DNA of 64,000 nt from Paracyclopina nana. Its lineage: Eukaryota > Arthropoda > Copepoda > Cyclopoida > Cyclopettidae. This document shows positions 1 through 10,962 of this stretch, piece by piece. The DNA is taken from positions 3,410,001 to 3,474,000 of the forward strand of contig JAGUCH010000003.1 in assembly GCA_019096065.1 (NCBI GenBank), given 5' to 3'. The notes under the pieces are model-generated. The model worked only from the letters and a program-made list of their open reading frames with translations, was not told the origin of the DNA and ran no database searches. A program made the position numbers and the translations under genes. The number at the start of each line of letters is the position of its first letter. The stretch's first letter is position 1.

Positions 1-809
1 CCTGAGGCCAGAATGAGGTCGAACTCCGTGACCTCGATTCTCGAGTAGCCTCTCCACGTTCGCCACTTTTTGATGATCACACTGAACGCCTTGTTCATCC
101 GTTCTCCCATGGACTGGAACATCACCATGGTGATTGGGATGCCAAGCATGGCGTAGCCCATGGTGAAACTTTTGCCCAAACTCGTCTTGGGAGTCGAGTG
201 ACCGTACCCGATGAGGGCAAGCACGACCTTAAAAAAACTCCGTTTTCAGTCTATTATTAAGGCTTCAACAAAGCACGCCTAGTCATGATACGCAAGATGG
301 CGCGGCTAGCGATTTCTGCTTTAAATTGGAAATTGTGTGCAAGGCCAAACTATTCATAAATGCCAAGTAGCAGAAATGCTGAAAAATCCCCCTCTGGTAT
401 TTTTACCCCCCTCTACGGTGGCGCCATCCAAAGTAGAAGTGATAAACGCCTGAACTAAATCTCTTGATTCACGCTATACTTAATACAATTTTTGATCGAA
501 GGATTTATCAAATTTATCAAATATCAATTTTTAATTATTAATTACTATAGCAAAGTAGAAGCTCCCCGTGAATTTCCATTGTGGTCCAGCCTTGTGTGGT
601 TGCTTCTCGATGATGATGATTTCGAGCATCTTGTAATCCAATTCTGTCATGTTGTATTTGGCCACAAAGTCCTTCTGGATCTTGACCAGCCCCGCATAAG
701 TCTCCTCATTGTAATCACTCTCGAGCACATCAAAGACTGCAGCGCCTATCAATAGATATGTGAAAGTCACCACTATTAGGGACAAAGTGCGGACATTTCT
801 CCTCTTCAT
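1..809 (-). CDS. Two-pore-domain potassium channel, TASK family (Task6-like), 5' part
   Basis: Plasma-membrane background (leak) K+ channel subunit, recognised from the TASK N-terminus: start MKRRNVRTLSLIVVTFTYLL, the VGAAVFD-like GAAVFDVLES motif after TM1, the HKAG.QWKFTGSFYFA pore-helix entry, and IGYGHSTP as the first pore loop. Exon 1 is 546-809 (88 codons, phase 0), ending at a GT donor. Exon 2 runs from 227 leftward off the window, after a TTTTTTAAG acceptor, giving FYFAI followed by VVLALIGYGH. The usual TTIGYG filter is therefore ALIGYG. From memory, Drosophila Task6 has a similar VLAMIGYGH filter, which favours Task6 over Task7. TM2 follows (YAMLGIPITMVMFQS, then GERMNK). The second pore and the C-terminus lie outside the window. 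Confidence 0.9.
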
Positions 810-828
810 GTCGTAACTGTGGACGAAG

Positions 829-843
829 TTAGCTGGTCATCAT
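829..843 (-). promoter_or_regulatory. Upstream ORF in the K2P 5' UTR
   Basis: A five-codon reading frame (two ATGs, two further codons, TAA) lies 19 nt upstream of the K2P start codon and downstream of the predicted TATA box. It would be in the leader if transcription starts about 30 nt after that box. Short uORFs often lower translation of the main frame. No experimental support can be seen here. Confidence 0.4.
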
Positions 844-925
844 GGCTGCAACACCAAATACGGACTGCCAGTTCTTTCGGGAAAGTTACTCTGCGCGAAT
901 ACAGATTCCACTGTGGCCGCCGCTC

Positions 926-935
926 TTTATATATA
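926..935 (-). promoter_or_regulatory. TATA box of the K2P gene
   Basis: The minus strand reads TATATATAAA about 120 nt upstream of the K2P start codon. A start site 25-30 nt downstream (around 900) would give a leader of roughly 90 nt. The assignment rests on motif and position only. Confidence 0.4.
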
Positions 936-943
936 TGTGCAGC

Positions 944-2617
944 GCGGTGATGAGAAAAAGTGTCATGCACGATCTATTTCACACCAGCGCCAAATGCAGT
1001 TGTAAAGCAGACAACAGCTCAAAAAGCTGCCTGGATTTACTGATGTTGATGAAAAACAGCCAATTTCGGAGAGAAGAAACATCTGTACGTGTGTGTATAA
1101 AAGCTTTGGCAAGAATGACAGTGCATCATCATTTATATCACAGTGCTTTCGCGAGCGACGTTTTATCCAAATGATTCTCATGTACGCACAGATGCTAAGA
1201 AAAATATTGCCTGCCTCTTGCTTATTTTTTTGTAAATAAAACATCCTAGCTCCTTTTTCTTCTAGCCCCTTCCTTAATATTCACCCAGTGTGTGACCCAT
1301 AATTCAAAGGACGGGGTTTTTTGGGAGAAAAACGTGGGTTGATATTCCATCACAAAAAACATAAATCTCATCTTTTGCTGCAATGCAAGCAGTCTGGCTC
1401 AACAAATTGCCAATTTTTCGTACTTTTGCGGCAAAATGAACCAAATTGCTCACAATTTTATGAGTCAGCATGCATAACTCTAAAGTTGCTTTTTTGTAAA
1501 TGCGCTCTAGCTCGCATTTATGCGGACTTAGTTGGCTCATTTATCTTTGTCATGCACTGGTTATGTTGTTGGGTTTCATTTTTTTCTGCCAGGAATTTTG
1601 CATGTTTGCTCTTCTGAATGGGTCGCTGCTGACTATGAAAAAATGCAAAATATGCCTCGTTGGGGCTTGCAACGCATACTATCTTATCTTCATCATCATA
1701 TCATGTGTATAAAAAGTTGCGCGAGATGTAAGCAATACAAATGGGGCTTATGTCATCTTGGTGGGAGCATCTTTAGGACAACCGTACACACAGCCTTTCG
1801 CATGGCACAAATCTCACTTATGCATCATGAAAATGTATCGTGTATTTTAGTGGTTCCTTCTCAGCTCGCCATTAGCATAATTTGAATTGCCGTCCTCATA
1901 AAAATGCACCAGGCTTTATCAGATTTGCACCAAGCCCTCTTACATGACAGTCACGAAAGTATATCCCCCTTGTACAACTGCAAACTTTCTGGGTAATTTA
2001 TACTGATTTCACTTGGGCCAACTCTTCTCTTCTATGTCTCTCGCCAAAAACAGGATCTTTGAACTTCTCCTTTCCAATTGCATTTTCCAAATTGATCACA
2101 GAGTGACATGGCGAATGCGAAAGCTCACAAAACTTTTACCCTAAGTAAACGTCGTCTGTTATCTTATTATGATATGCTATATAGAAGAGCAAACATGCTC
2201 GGATTTTTCCCTGAGGAGTTGGACCACAAATTACTAGTTTCCTTTAACTTAGTAAATCGATATTCATATAGGCTCAGCTCATATTGCTGGATGCATTTAC
2301 TCATTTGGTGCACACACAAACTGCGTATACATAATGGACGAGATGAAGATTGAAAGCTCAAGAATCCTGCGGGCTTCAAACACTTCTTCTACCTTGTTGT
2401 TTTCCTCCATGCAGAAGTGTATGCAGGAAAAAAAACATCCTCTGCAAGATTCTTGCCAAGGCTTTTGTTAGCGCTCCTTAAACAGAGTGGTTTATTTCTT
2501 GCAGCCTCAGCAGGATTTTAATGCGGACAATACAGGCTCAGACTGCATTCACTTATACTAACTGTAATCTGGTCGGAATGTAATTGTAGATAATTTTTTT
2601 GTGAAAAGCGGGTAACA
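944..2617. other. Intergenic, no gene seen
   Basis: AT-rich sequence between the K2P promoter and the 3' end of SARAF. The open frames here (up to 117 codons) overlap on both strands, lack recognisable domains and have no convincing splice structure. No RNA gene or clear repeat was recognised. Part may be upstream regulatory DNA of the channel gene. Confidence 0.5.
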
Positions 2618-2620
2618 CAT

Positions 2621-3628
2621 TTAACGTCTACGAGTTCCCCCAAAGCCAGAGGCTGTTCGAGTTCCACTCGAAGTGCTGCCAAATGACGTTGATGATCCTC
2701 CTCCCCATCCACCAGTAGTCGTGCCAAAACCACTTCCACCCCAACCTCCTTGGTTATAGTAACCCCTGTTGTATCCTCCCCATCCACGATTATAGCCTCC
2801 GTAGCCTCGATTGCCACCAAGCATGTATCCTAAAAGCCCACCCATGCCAAGACCACTCCAAAAGCCTCCGTGGCCTCCAGTACCACCACGTCCAGCTTGA
2901 CCACCTCCGCAGGCTCCAGGATCAACGCCTCCATAATTATTGTGACCTTGACCATTGTTGCCGCCACCGCCACTAAACCATCCTCCACCACCTGGACTTC
3001 CTCCAGGATAGTCGTTATTTGTGGAGCTAAACTGTCTGTCCCCCATAGCCTGCCTTCCGGAATTGGTGTCGATGCAAGTCTTGTACAAGGCGTATACAAC
3101 CAGTCCAATGGCAATCATGACAACCAAATCACCAAACCCAGATGACTTATTTGACTTATATGAGTTGTAGGAATTGCTTCCATATGACGAGTGGTAGGAT
3201 GATCCCTGATCCGATGACCTTTGGCTTCTTTGATGGCCCTCTTTGGTCAGTTCAAGAGTGTACTCAAGTCCACAAGAGCCTTGCAGTATATAAGGGTCAT
3301 CTGCGTATTCGTAGCCCTCACAGACGACTTCAACTTGCCCGAATCTGTAGAGATTATCCATGTCAGCTTTGCACTCCCATTGGACATCTTGGCCGTCAAA
3401 ACCGCGATTGTAGCACTGCACAACTTGAGGATTAAATTGTCCTTGCGCTGATCCACCAACACATGTCAGTTGCGGCACTGGACTTGATCTTCGACCGGTG
3501 GTCATTTGTCCTTGTTTCAAAGTCAACACCTGTACATCACGGAGCAAAACTTTACCAGGGTTGCTTGATCCCCAGCCCTGGCAGGAATGTACAAGCAGGA
3601 AAATGACAATGTAATATAAGACCTTCAT
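2621..3628 (-). CDS. SARAF: Store-operated calcium entry-associated regulatory factor (SARAF/TMEM66)
   Basis: ER membrane protein that, in vertebrates, associates with STIM1 and promotes slow inactivation of store-operated Ca2+ entry. The 335-residue frame is a single exon. Residues 1-18 form a signal peptide. The luminal part (about 20-130) has the family pattern: KVLLRDVQVLTL near the start, then conserved cysteines in QLTCVGG, VQCYNRGFDGQDVQWECKA, VVCEGYEY and GSCGLEY. One TM segment lies at about 166-185. The cytosolic tail is long and rich in Gly, Tyr, Ser and Asn, with repeated GGYNRG-type motifs, as is typical for SARAF although with more glycine than in vertebrates. The gene is head-to-head with the C9orf78 homologue. 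Confidence 0.92.
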   Translation of the reverse strand: MKVLYYIVIFLLVHSCQGWGSSNPGKVLLRDVQVLTLKQGQMTTGRRSSPVPQLTCVGGSAQGQFNPQVVQCYNRGFDGQDVQWECKADMDNLYRFGQVEVVCEGYEYADDPYILQGSCGLEYTLELTKEGHQRSQRSSDQGSSYHSSYGSNSYNSYKSNKSSGFGDLVVMIAIGLVVYALYKTCIDTNSGRQAMGDRQFSSTNNDYPGGSPGGGGWFSGGGGNNGQGHNNYGGVDPGACGGGQAGRGGTGGHGGFWSGLGMGGLLGYMLGGNRGYGGYNRGWGGYNRGYYNQGGWGGSGFGTTTGGWGGGSSTSFGSTSSGTRTASGFGGTRRR

Positions 3629-4099
3629 GTTGAGATATTTTGAACAACTTCACAATAACGTTCAGTAAATCACTGATACCACTATACTGGCTGCCATTTG
3701 GTTTAAGTATTGGAATATGCTGTCACCCTTACATCAGATTCTTCGTCGATTTTCATTGGAATTCATCGTAAGCTGACGTTGCCTAAAGTAGCCGCAACTT
3801 GCTTTCAATCATAACTCAACCTCTTTAACAATCAGAATCTGTACTGCGTCAAATCTTCAGTACTAAAACAACGTTGTGTATTTCCATAGAGGCTTATATT
3901 TTTGTGAGATTGTCCTCTTATCCTAAATTAGCAAACCGTGAGGCGTGAACCATGACAATTTAACGAACATTCGAAATGAATCATGTAAAAATTCCGTCAG
4001 CTGACGCAACCTCAACTCAAAAGTGTAAACAAAAAGATAGAACTTGCCAGAGCAGTAAATTGCCCTGGAACTTGCAAGGTTCTAGACGTTTTCAAAACT
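3629..4099. promoter_or_regulatory. Shared upstream region of SARAF and C9orf78 homologue
   Basis: A 471-bp interval separates two divergent start codons, so both promoters must lie here or overlap. No TATA box is evident in a good position for either gene. The C9orf78 leader could start near 3990-4090. The bidirectional role is inferred from gene order only. Confidence 0.4.
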
Positions 4100-5008
4100 A
4101 TGAGCGAGCAAGGAGCAAAGGTGCCATTCAAGTCAATAAAAAGGAAAAAGCAACTGAGAAGAGCTCTGGACGAGCATGAAGATGAAGAGGAGGAGGTAAA
4201 TCCCGAAGTGATAGAGGAAACGCTTGAGTTGCAGAAACTGAGAAAGAGAGCAAAAGGCGTCAATGCTGTGACGTTAGCATCCGGCAAAAAAGTGACCAAA
4301 GTCGATGAGCTAATTTTCAATGACCCTGATCCCTTTAAACTGAAGTCTGGAGGACTCTTAAGCCTTGACAAGGCAAAAATTGCCGCGGTGGCAGAAAAGG
4401 AGGAAGAAGAGGACAACATCGGCACTCAGTTCTCCAAGGAAACACGCGTGCGTGATGAGGATGAAGAAATGCGAAAATTCATCGAGACAGAAATGGAGAA
4501 GCGACGGGGCAAAAATCAGGACTCGGATGAAAGCAACCAAAACAAGTATTTAAGCCCAGAAGATCAAGCACTGCTCTCGCTGCCGGAGTATCTTCGAAAA
4601 TCAAATTCAAAGAAAAACGAGGAAATGTTGTCTAGCCAAATGCTCTCCGGAATTCCTGAAGTTGACTTAGGAATTGAGGAGAAAATCCGAAACATAGAGG
4701 CCACTGAATCTGCGAAGAAAAAACTGGCTGAGGAGAGATCCAAACAGAACCTTGCCAAACCGTCGGAATTCGTCCCAACCAATTTGGCAGTGAATTTCAA
4801 ACAGCCCAACAGATTCAAAACTGACATAAGTGGGCAGGACGATAAGAAGGGCAGTGAAAAAGTCATCACAACTGAGCGAACAGTAGTTGTTGGGCAGCTG
4901 CCCGTTGAAAGAGTTGTCGAGGAAGGGGGCAAAGAGAGTGTGGACCCTACAAAGGCCACCGATGACATGCATTTGACCAAATTCAAAAAGCAGTTCCAGA
5001 GAAAATAG
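4100..5008 (+). CDS. C9orf78/TLS1 homologue (HCA59 family, spliceosome-associated)
   Basis: Intronless 302-residue frame with clear family landmarks: an acidic, Lys-rich N-terminus, the LQKLRKRAKGVNAVTLASG block, DPFKLKSGG, a FS.ETRVRDEDEEMRKFIE block, the signature EEMLSSQMLSGIPEVDLGI, FVPTNLAVNF, and a C-terminal ATDDMHLTKFKKQF. Members of this family (human C9orf78, fission yeast Tls1) bind the spliceosomal helicase Brr2 and affect splice-site choice. The nuclear role here is inferred by homology. The protein is charged and probably largely disordered. Its stop lies 58 bp from that of the convergent Rabex-5 gene, so the 3' UTRs probably overlap. Confidence 0.92.
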   Translation: MSEQGAKVPFKSIKRKKQLRRALDEHEDEEEEVNPEVIEETLELQKLRKRAKGVNAVTLASGKKVTKVDELIFNDPDPFKLKSGGLLSLDKAKIAAVAEKEEEEDNIGTQFSKETRVRDEDEEMRKFIETEMEKRRGKNQDSDESNQNKYLSPEDQALLSLPEYLRKSNSKKNEEMLSSQMLSGIPEVDLGIEEKIRNIEATESAKKKLAEERSKQNLAKPSEFVPTNLAVNFKQPNRFKTDISGQDDKKGSEKVITTERTVVVGQLPVERVVEEGGKESVDPTKATDDMHLTKFKKQFQRK

Positions 5009-5066
5009 AGAGAGAGAGAAATAATTTCTAAAAAATTACTCGGATGGCTTCAATTCATAACATTTA

Positions 5067-7386
5067 TTACAACAAGCCATCAAATGTCTCAAACAGTCCA
5101 CTCAAAACTTTAACTGCGACCGGTTCTTCTTCATCTGATGACGACGAGGAAGTCTTTTTCTTCGTTTCAGCTTCCTCATCAGGGGAAGTAGGTGCAGAAA
5201 TCATAGGGGAAGAAGAGGCTGTTGAGTTGTTAAGGTTTTCTGAAGAGCTGCTGTTGGGTAATTGGGGCAGCAAATCAGTGTTGACTGAAGTCGAAGGTGG
5301 ACTACTAACAGATGACAGGTTTGATCCTCTGGGTACAGCACTAACGCAAGAAATGCTTGGAATGGCGGAGCTTTGTGCAGAGAACCCTCTATAGAGAGTC
5401 AAAGAGTCATCCATGATGGAGTCATGTTGCCCAGATAAGTCCAAGCTCAACAATGACATGTTGTCACTTGCGGAGAAGTAATCTTCTAGCGTGGCATCGT
5501 TAGCTACATCGGGTTTTTTCCCAACAAGGCTATCGGTCAAGTCTGGAATCAAAGGAGCTGGTAAATCACAATTGAGCGGCTCTAAAGCAGCATCCAGATC
5601 CACTGGTTCTTTGGTGGTTGATCTAGGCTTTATTGTGTAGGCTGTCCGTGCTAGCACAATGTCAACCTCTGATTTGATTTCTGCTTGGAACTGCTCCATT
5701 TCCTCTTGCAAACTTTTTGCATTATCGAGAATTTGCTCTTGCTGGCTTTTCAAATCAGAGAGCACCTTGAGGTTTTGCGACATCTTTTGCAGCCCATCAC
5801 ACATGAGCAAATTTGATCTCCACGACTCGAGAGGGATGCTTTTGCCGGATATGTAGCTTTCAAACTCTTCTGGGTCCATATTGATAGAATGCGCAGTGAG
5901 GTTTTCAATAAATGACAATGCACAGCACTGAAAAAAGAGTGTTAACAATGATTTCAAAATGAGCATTAAGCATAATACCAAGTTTGCAAAAAAGTATCCC
6001 CCTTCACCCATTCGCAGTTTGTTCTCATTGCAAAATCTAGTGATAAAGTTGATGTTTGACTGGATCCTAGGAGGGTTGGCTTTCAAGCAAATATAGATAA
6101 GACAAGGCAGGAAATCATCAGCAGAGGCCGGAGCTTCACTAGACAGCTTTAACATTTCAAACACACTTTTGGAGCATTTCACCAGGGAGGCCATTTTATC
6201 TTGGGGTGCCATTTTTCCATCAATTTCAAGCAAGTCTGAAACGATAATAAGTTCAATAAAAAAGTCAGGGGAAAGTTAAAGTTGCTACCATTTATGGCTT
6301 GGTACAGAAGATCTCGCACTTCTTGGCTAAACTCGTCAATAGAGCAGTTTAGATGCTCAGTAGAAATCCAATTGAGGCAACGAATTTGATTCTGCAGCTC
6401 CAAATCTTTGTCTTCATCATTGGTCACATTAGGGCAGAACAACTGCTTGTAGCAGCTGATAGTAATATACTTTTCAGTCAAGTCTAAAATCTTTAATCTG
6501 TCTTCATCAGTCAACCCTGTAACATTAAAGTCTAAAAATCACAATTTTACACGCTTCATCAAGAAATTGCAATACCTTTGTAAAGTTGATGCTTCTCAAG
6601 TCTGCTCTGAAAGAACTGGTAAAAATCTTGCAAATTTGCTGACAGCTCATCAATACTTTCTTGACTAGAGATGGGACTTCTGGCAATCTTTTCAGCCATA
6701 CCTTTGACACATTTAGACACATCTGAAATACCTGGTCTGGCCAGCTTTTGGTTGAGGAAAATGGCAAACTCATTGCTCACTTCTCTGGCTTCTTTGGGAA
6801 CTTCGGGTCTATGAGGTTGCTGTGGTTTTGCTCTGAGGCTTTTCTCTGGGCTGTCTGCAAAAAGAGTTCCTTGGTTTAAAGCGATTTGCTTTTTGGTTTT
6901 CATTTTGCCAAAAAATTGGAGAAGCATAACATGCTTCATGACTCACTCTAGCCCTATGCTTCCTTTGTTCAATTAGCAAGATCGTTGCACATTATCAAGT
7001 GTTTTCAACATTTTGTGGACTTTTTTTTATAGGAAAGCAATTACCTTTGTTAGTCATCCTGGCACCAAAAAGTTGCTTGATGTTTTTGTCAATTGTCTGT
7101 CTAGTTTTGCCCCCATCTTTCGCAGGAACCTTTTTAATTGGACTTTTTGACTCTGCCCCACCAGACAAAGCTGAAGCTTGGTGTTCAGGTGATGCGATAA
7201 ATCGACTAGATCTAGAAAGTAGGAGAAAAATAACTCAACACTTTTATTCGCTATGATAGCTGACGCTGAATACCGGCCACTTTTACGCTGATGCTCTCTC
7301 CAGCACTTGGAGCAAAACCATTGCCACTCGGGATTACCGTAAAAGCCGCAGCCATTACGGCATAACAAATTTGAATGCAATGACAT
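5067..7386 (-). CDS. RABGEF1: Rab5 guanine-nucleotide exchange factor Rabex-5 (RABGEF1)
   Basis: Endosomal GEF for Rab5 with ubiquitin-binding activity. Six exons give 637 residues with consistent phases: 7265-7386, 7045-7211, 6576-6854, 6289-6516, 5979-6235 and 5067-5927. The N-terminal A20 zinc finger is intact (C9-x3-C13-x11-C25-x2-C28, with [15 protein letters not shown]). The helical bundle and VPS9 domain follow, including [20 protein letters not shown], which contains the Rab5-binding Asp, then [10 protein letters not shown] and [21 protein letters not shown] coiled coil ([19 protein letters not shown]) precedes a Ser/acidic tail longer than in the human protein. The 51-nt last intron has no stop and keeps frame. 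The start was chosen just before LLCRNGCG. A Met five codons upstream is possible. Confidence 0.93.
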
Positions 7387-8421
7387 TTTCACAACTAGCA
7401 AAATGGTCAGCTACAGCTAGCAGGTTGTATGTTTTTCCATTGGATCAGAAAACGACCGAGCCACGGCCAGGTTTTTGAGCATTTGACTTTTCATGAAGAA
7501 TACATTGACATTGAGAGAATGAGTTATTTTTTTTTTTAATTGATGATTCTTAAATGCAAAAATAATCATATTTTTTATGGTAATACTTGCATATTACAAA
7601 AATAATGCATTGACTCAATGACCCTTATTTTTGTGTCAAAACTCCAGATGAAATTTGCTACCTAAGAAAAGAAGTTATTGCATTAATTGATCTATTTGTA
7701 AATAGCGTGCACTTTTACGGTTTAACAAACGTCAATTTTGCGTGCTATAAATTGGCATAAAAGTAGGATTTCATTGTGTACTCTAAAACATTTCGAATGT
7801 TTTTGACGATATACAAAGTTTTTTTGAGCTAAACAAACAGATCATTATATAAATTATTTGTTCAATTAAACACCGAAAAAAACCTAATACAAATCAATGG
7901 CAGCGAGATAATATCAATCGCGTAACCACATTTCCTGCATGTTTGATGTTTCCTTCTTTACGTTATGAAGGCTGAAGGAGGATCCTTCCTGGAGTAAGAT
8001 TTTGTGTTGCAAACTCAAGAACTAGCTCCGTTTTAGCGAGTGAGTTCAACTTCCTTTTCTTCTCCACTCCCAATTTTCTAAGGTGAGATTCTTTTGTGAC
8101 TTTCACTGTCGCAAGATTGCAAAACATGTTGAAATTCATTAGGAAATTCGAAGTGATGAAGTATTTGTGCTCTGCACCCATAGGGCCACTAGTTTCAAAG
8201 CTTTTGAGATACTTAGAAGCAACATGAATAAAATGGAAGTCATAAATCTGGTTCAAAGTTTAAAATTGACTTTGGGCTCTAAAATCAGTAAACTTTTAAA
8301 TTTCCTTCACGTTTTCACTTATGAAAATACTGCTTTCATCTCTGAGAATGTTCTGTTAGGTGGCAGATCTTAAAATGAATCATTTCAGCTCAGCGTGTTT
8401 AGTGAAGCCAACACTGACAAA
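7387..8421. other. Divergent intergenic region with eRF1 5' UTR splice acceptor
   Basis: About 1 kb separates the Rabex-5 and eRF1 start codons. A polypyrimidine/AG acceptor (CATTTCAG, AG at 8387-8388) lies 33 nt before the eRF1 ATG, so eRF1 probably has a spliced non-coding first exon within this interval. The rest is AT rich. A 97-codon minus-strand frame at 7963-8256 has no recognisable domain and was not called. Confidence 0.45.
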
Positions 8422-9792
8422 ATGACTGAAGAGTCCTCTGACAAAAATGTTGAAATCTGGAAAGTCAAGAAGCTGATCAAGTCATTGCAGCTTGCTCGAG
8501 GCAATGGTACATCAATGATCTCTTTGATCATTCCACCAGGTGATCAGGTGTCTAGAGTTACCAAAATGTTGGCTGATGAATATGGCACTGCATCAAACAT
8601 CAAGTCACGCGTTAATCGCCTCAGTGTTTTGGGAGCCATTACATCGGTGCAGCACCGACTGAAGTTGTATACCAAGGTTCCTCCAAATGGTCTTGTTGTC
8701 TATTGTGGCACAATAGTCACTGATGAAGGCAAGGAGAAGAAAGTCAATATTGACTTTGAGCCCTTCAAACCTATCAACACATCTCTATACTTGTGCGACA
8801 ACAAATTTCACACCGAAGCCCTTACTGCTCTTTTGGCTGATGACAATCGCTTTGGATTTATTGTGATGGATGGTAATGGTGCCTTATTTGGGACTCTCCA
8901 AGGTATAATCCCATTTCAATGACTATTAATCACTATATGGTTAATTAGTCTATTTGTTGCAGGCAACACTAGAGATGTCTTGCACAAGTTTACTGTGGAC
9001 CTGCCCAAGAAGCATGGACGTGGTGGTCAGTCAGCTCTCCGATTTGCCCGTTTGCGTATGGAGAAACGTCATAATTATGTTAGGAAAGTTGCAGAAACTG
9101 CAGTGCAGCTGTTCATCAGTAATGACAAGCCCAATGTCAGTGGACTCATCTTGGCTGGTAGCGCTGACTTCAAGACAGAACTAAGTCAGTCTGATATGTT
9201 TGACCAGCGGCTGCAGAACAAAATCATCAAGCTAGTAGATGTCAGCTACGGAGGAGAGAATGGTTTCAACCAAGCCATTGAACTGTCAGCCGAGTCATTG
9301 TCAAATGTCAAGTTTATCCAGGAAAAGAAACTTATCAATAGTTATTTTGATGAGATCAGTCAAGATACTGGCAAGTACTGCTTCAGTGTAGAAGAGACGC
9401 TCAAAGCATTGGAAATGGGTGCTGTTGAAACTTTGATTTGTTGGGAAAACTTGGATATTCAGAGATATTCACTAAAAAATCATGGCACTGGCGACACCAA
9501 AATAGTCCATTTGAATGCAGAACAGGAGAAAGATAAAACTCATTTCACAGACAAAGACACAGGTGTAGAACTTGAGCTGGAGGATTCTATGCCATTCCTT
9601 GAATGGTTGGCCAACAACTACAAGAACTTTGGAGCCACCCTAGAAATCATTACTGACAGGTCACAAGAAGGCTCCCAGTTTGTTCGTGGTTTTGGAGGCA
9701 TAGGCGGCTTACTGAGATACAAAGTAGACTTCCAGTCAATGCTTCAGATGGACCAGTTTGATGAGGATGAGTATGACTTGGATGACTATTAA
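8422..9792 (+). CDS. ETF1: Eukaryotic peptide chain release factor subunit 1 (eRF1)
   Basis: Recognises all three stop codons in the ribosomal A site and triggers peptidyl-tRNA hydrolysis with eRF3. Two exons (8422-8902 and 8963-9792, 60-nt intron, junction in LQ-G-NTRD) encode 436 residues against 437 in human. Domain 1 holds TASNIKS (about 56-62) and YLCDNKF of the YxCxxxF stop-codon pocket. Domain 2 has the catalytic GGQ at about 181-183 within [13 protein letters not shown]. Domain 3 ends in the acidic [10 protein letters not shown] tail. All decoding and catalytic motifs are intact, so a standard genetic code is expected. The ATG chosen matches the family N-terminus, just before [11 protein letters not shown]. 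Confidence 0.98.
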
Positions 9793-9900
9793 TCATCAAC
9801 TTGTGGCGATTTTCTACGACATGATATTGGTTTGATTTACCAAACCTATGGCTAATGATTTCTTCATTGAAATATATATTTTTTTCTTAGCAACTCTACT

Positions 9901-10809
9901 TTAAGGCGAATCAAAATGTTGAATGGAACACAAAAAGCCCTGAAAGAAGCAGAATATTTCAAAGTTATATTTTTTCACTAAGTTTTGGTAACTCACTGTA
10001 GTGAACTGTTTTGCCAAAGCTGCACCGATGCACTTCTCCACCATTTTCATTTCGTAATCATTGGCTGTTGTGGTGTTGATAAAACGAAGCTTAGGAACAC
10101 TGTCAAAGGACGGGCTTAAAGCAGGGATTGTGTGAGAAATGTACCAATAGGAAGAACCACTTTCCTTGTTTCCTCCGTCGGTTATGATGACCTTATCACT
10201 GCTTACTTCCGGATTTATAATTGGAATGATGTCAGCGCCAAAAATGTCTGCATCATCTCTCAGAGACCGTCTTCGAATGTTGTTGATTAGGGTAATAATT
10301 GTCTGCAATGTGTTGGCATTAGTATTCACTTGGTTGGTCAATGCAAGCAAATCAGCCAAAATCGTGTTCAAGTCAATGATAATGATGTTTAGCCTTGCTT
10401 GCAAAGATGTAAAGTAAGTAGTGAGTAATCTGCTCAAGTCAGCAATTTGAGCAGAAATGGCATTGATGTTGATTTCAGCAGCTATTGCCATTGGCAAGCA
10501 GATGATGCCAAGCAATATGATGGTTCCAAGCACAGAATTGAGCTTCACTAGTGGTGCTAAATCTTCTTTTTTGTGGTAATTGTAATCTGCCTTTTCAATG
10601 CTTTCATCATACTCATCATATGTAAGTAAAACTCTGGTTTCCTCTGAAGAATAAAATAAGTTTGCATTTTCCTTTTCTCACTTTATTTTACCTGCTTCTG
10701 CTTGATCCTCCATTATTAGGTCATTTTGATGAGCAAAATAATTTTCCTTCACGCAAAAGCCAAAAGGGAAACTTAGCAACGCAAAAGGAGTAATTGTGCA
10801 AAGCTTCAT
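9901..10809 (-). CDS. Unknown Leu-rich membrane or secreted protein A (paralogue of the next gene)
   Basis: I do not recognise a family. Three exons (10692-10809, 9997-10643, 9901-9939) give 267 residues with continuous phases. Exon 1 encodes a hydrophobic N-terminus (KLCTITPFALLSFPFGF) followed by an acidic stretch. Exon 2 carries a strongly hydrophobic segment (GTIILLGIICLPMAIAA), then about 75 residues of Leu/Ile/Asn heptad-like sequence (ISAQIADLSRLLTTYFTSL and beyond) lacking proline, a basic RRRSLRDD point that could be a processing site, and a polar C-terminal part. The 57-nt last intron has no stop and keeps frame. The layout matches the upstream neighbour B. The stop lies 108 bp from that of eRF1, in convergent orientation. 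Confidence 0.7.
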
Positions 10810-10962
10810 TGTCGGCAATTGACTGATTTACAGCAACAAAAAGAGTTGGTTGATGCTCGTAAGGGAAACCGCAAAAACTTTCTACTCGCTATTTTTGCAT
10901 TTTCTTTGTAAAATAAAGAGGAGTAAAAAAGTGGTGGATCAATGATTGATTCAGCAGTAATA

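Noticed and set aside
2108-2353. 81-codon plus-strand frame
   Set aside because: Overlaps an antisense frame of similar length, with no domain, promoter or splice evidence.
7963-8256. 97-codon minus-strand frame upstream of eRF1
   Set aside because: No recognisable family. It lies where the eRF1 leader intron and promoter are expected.
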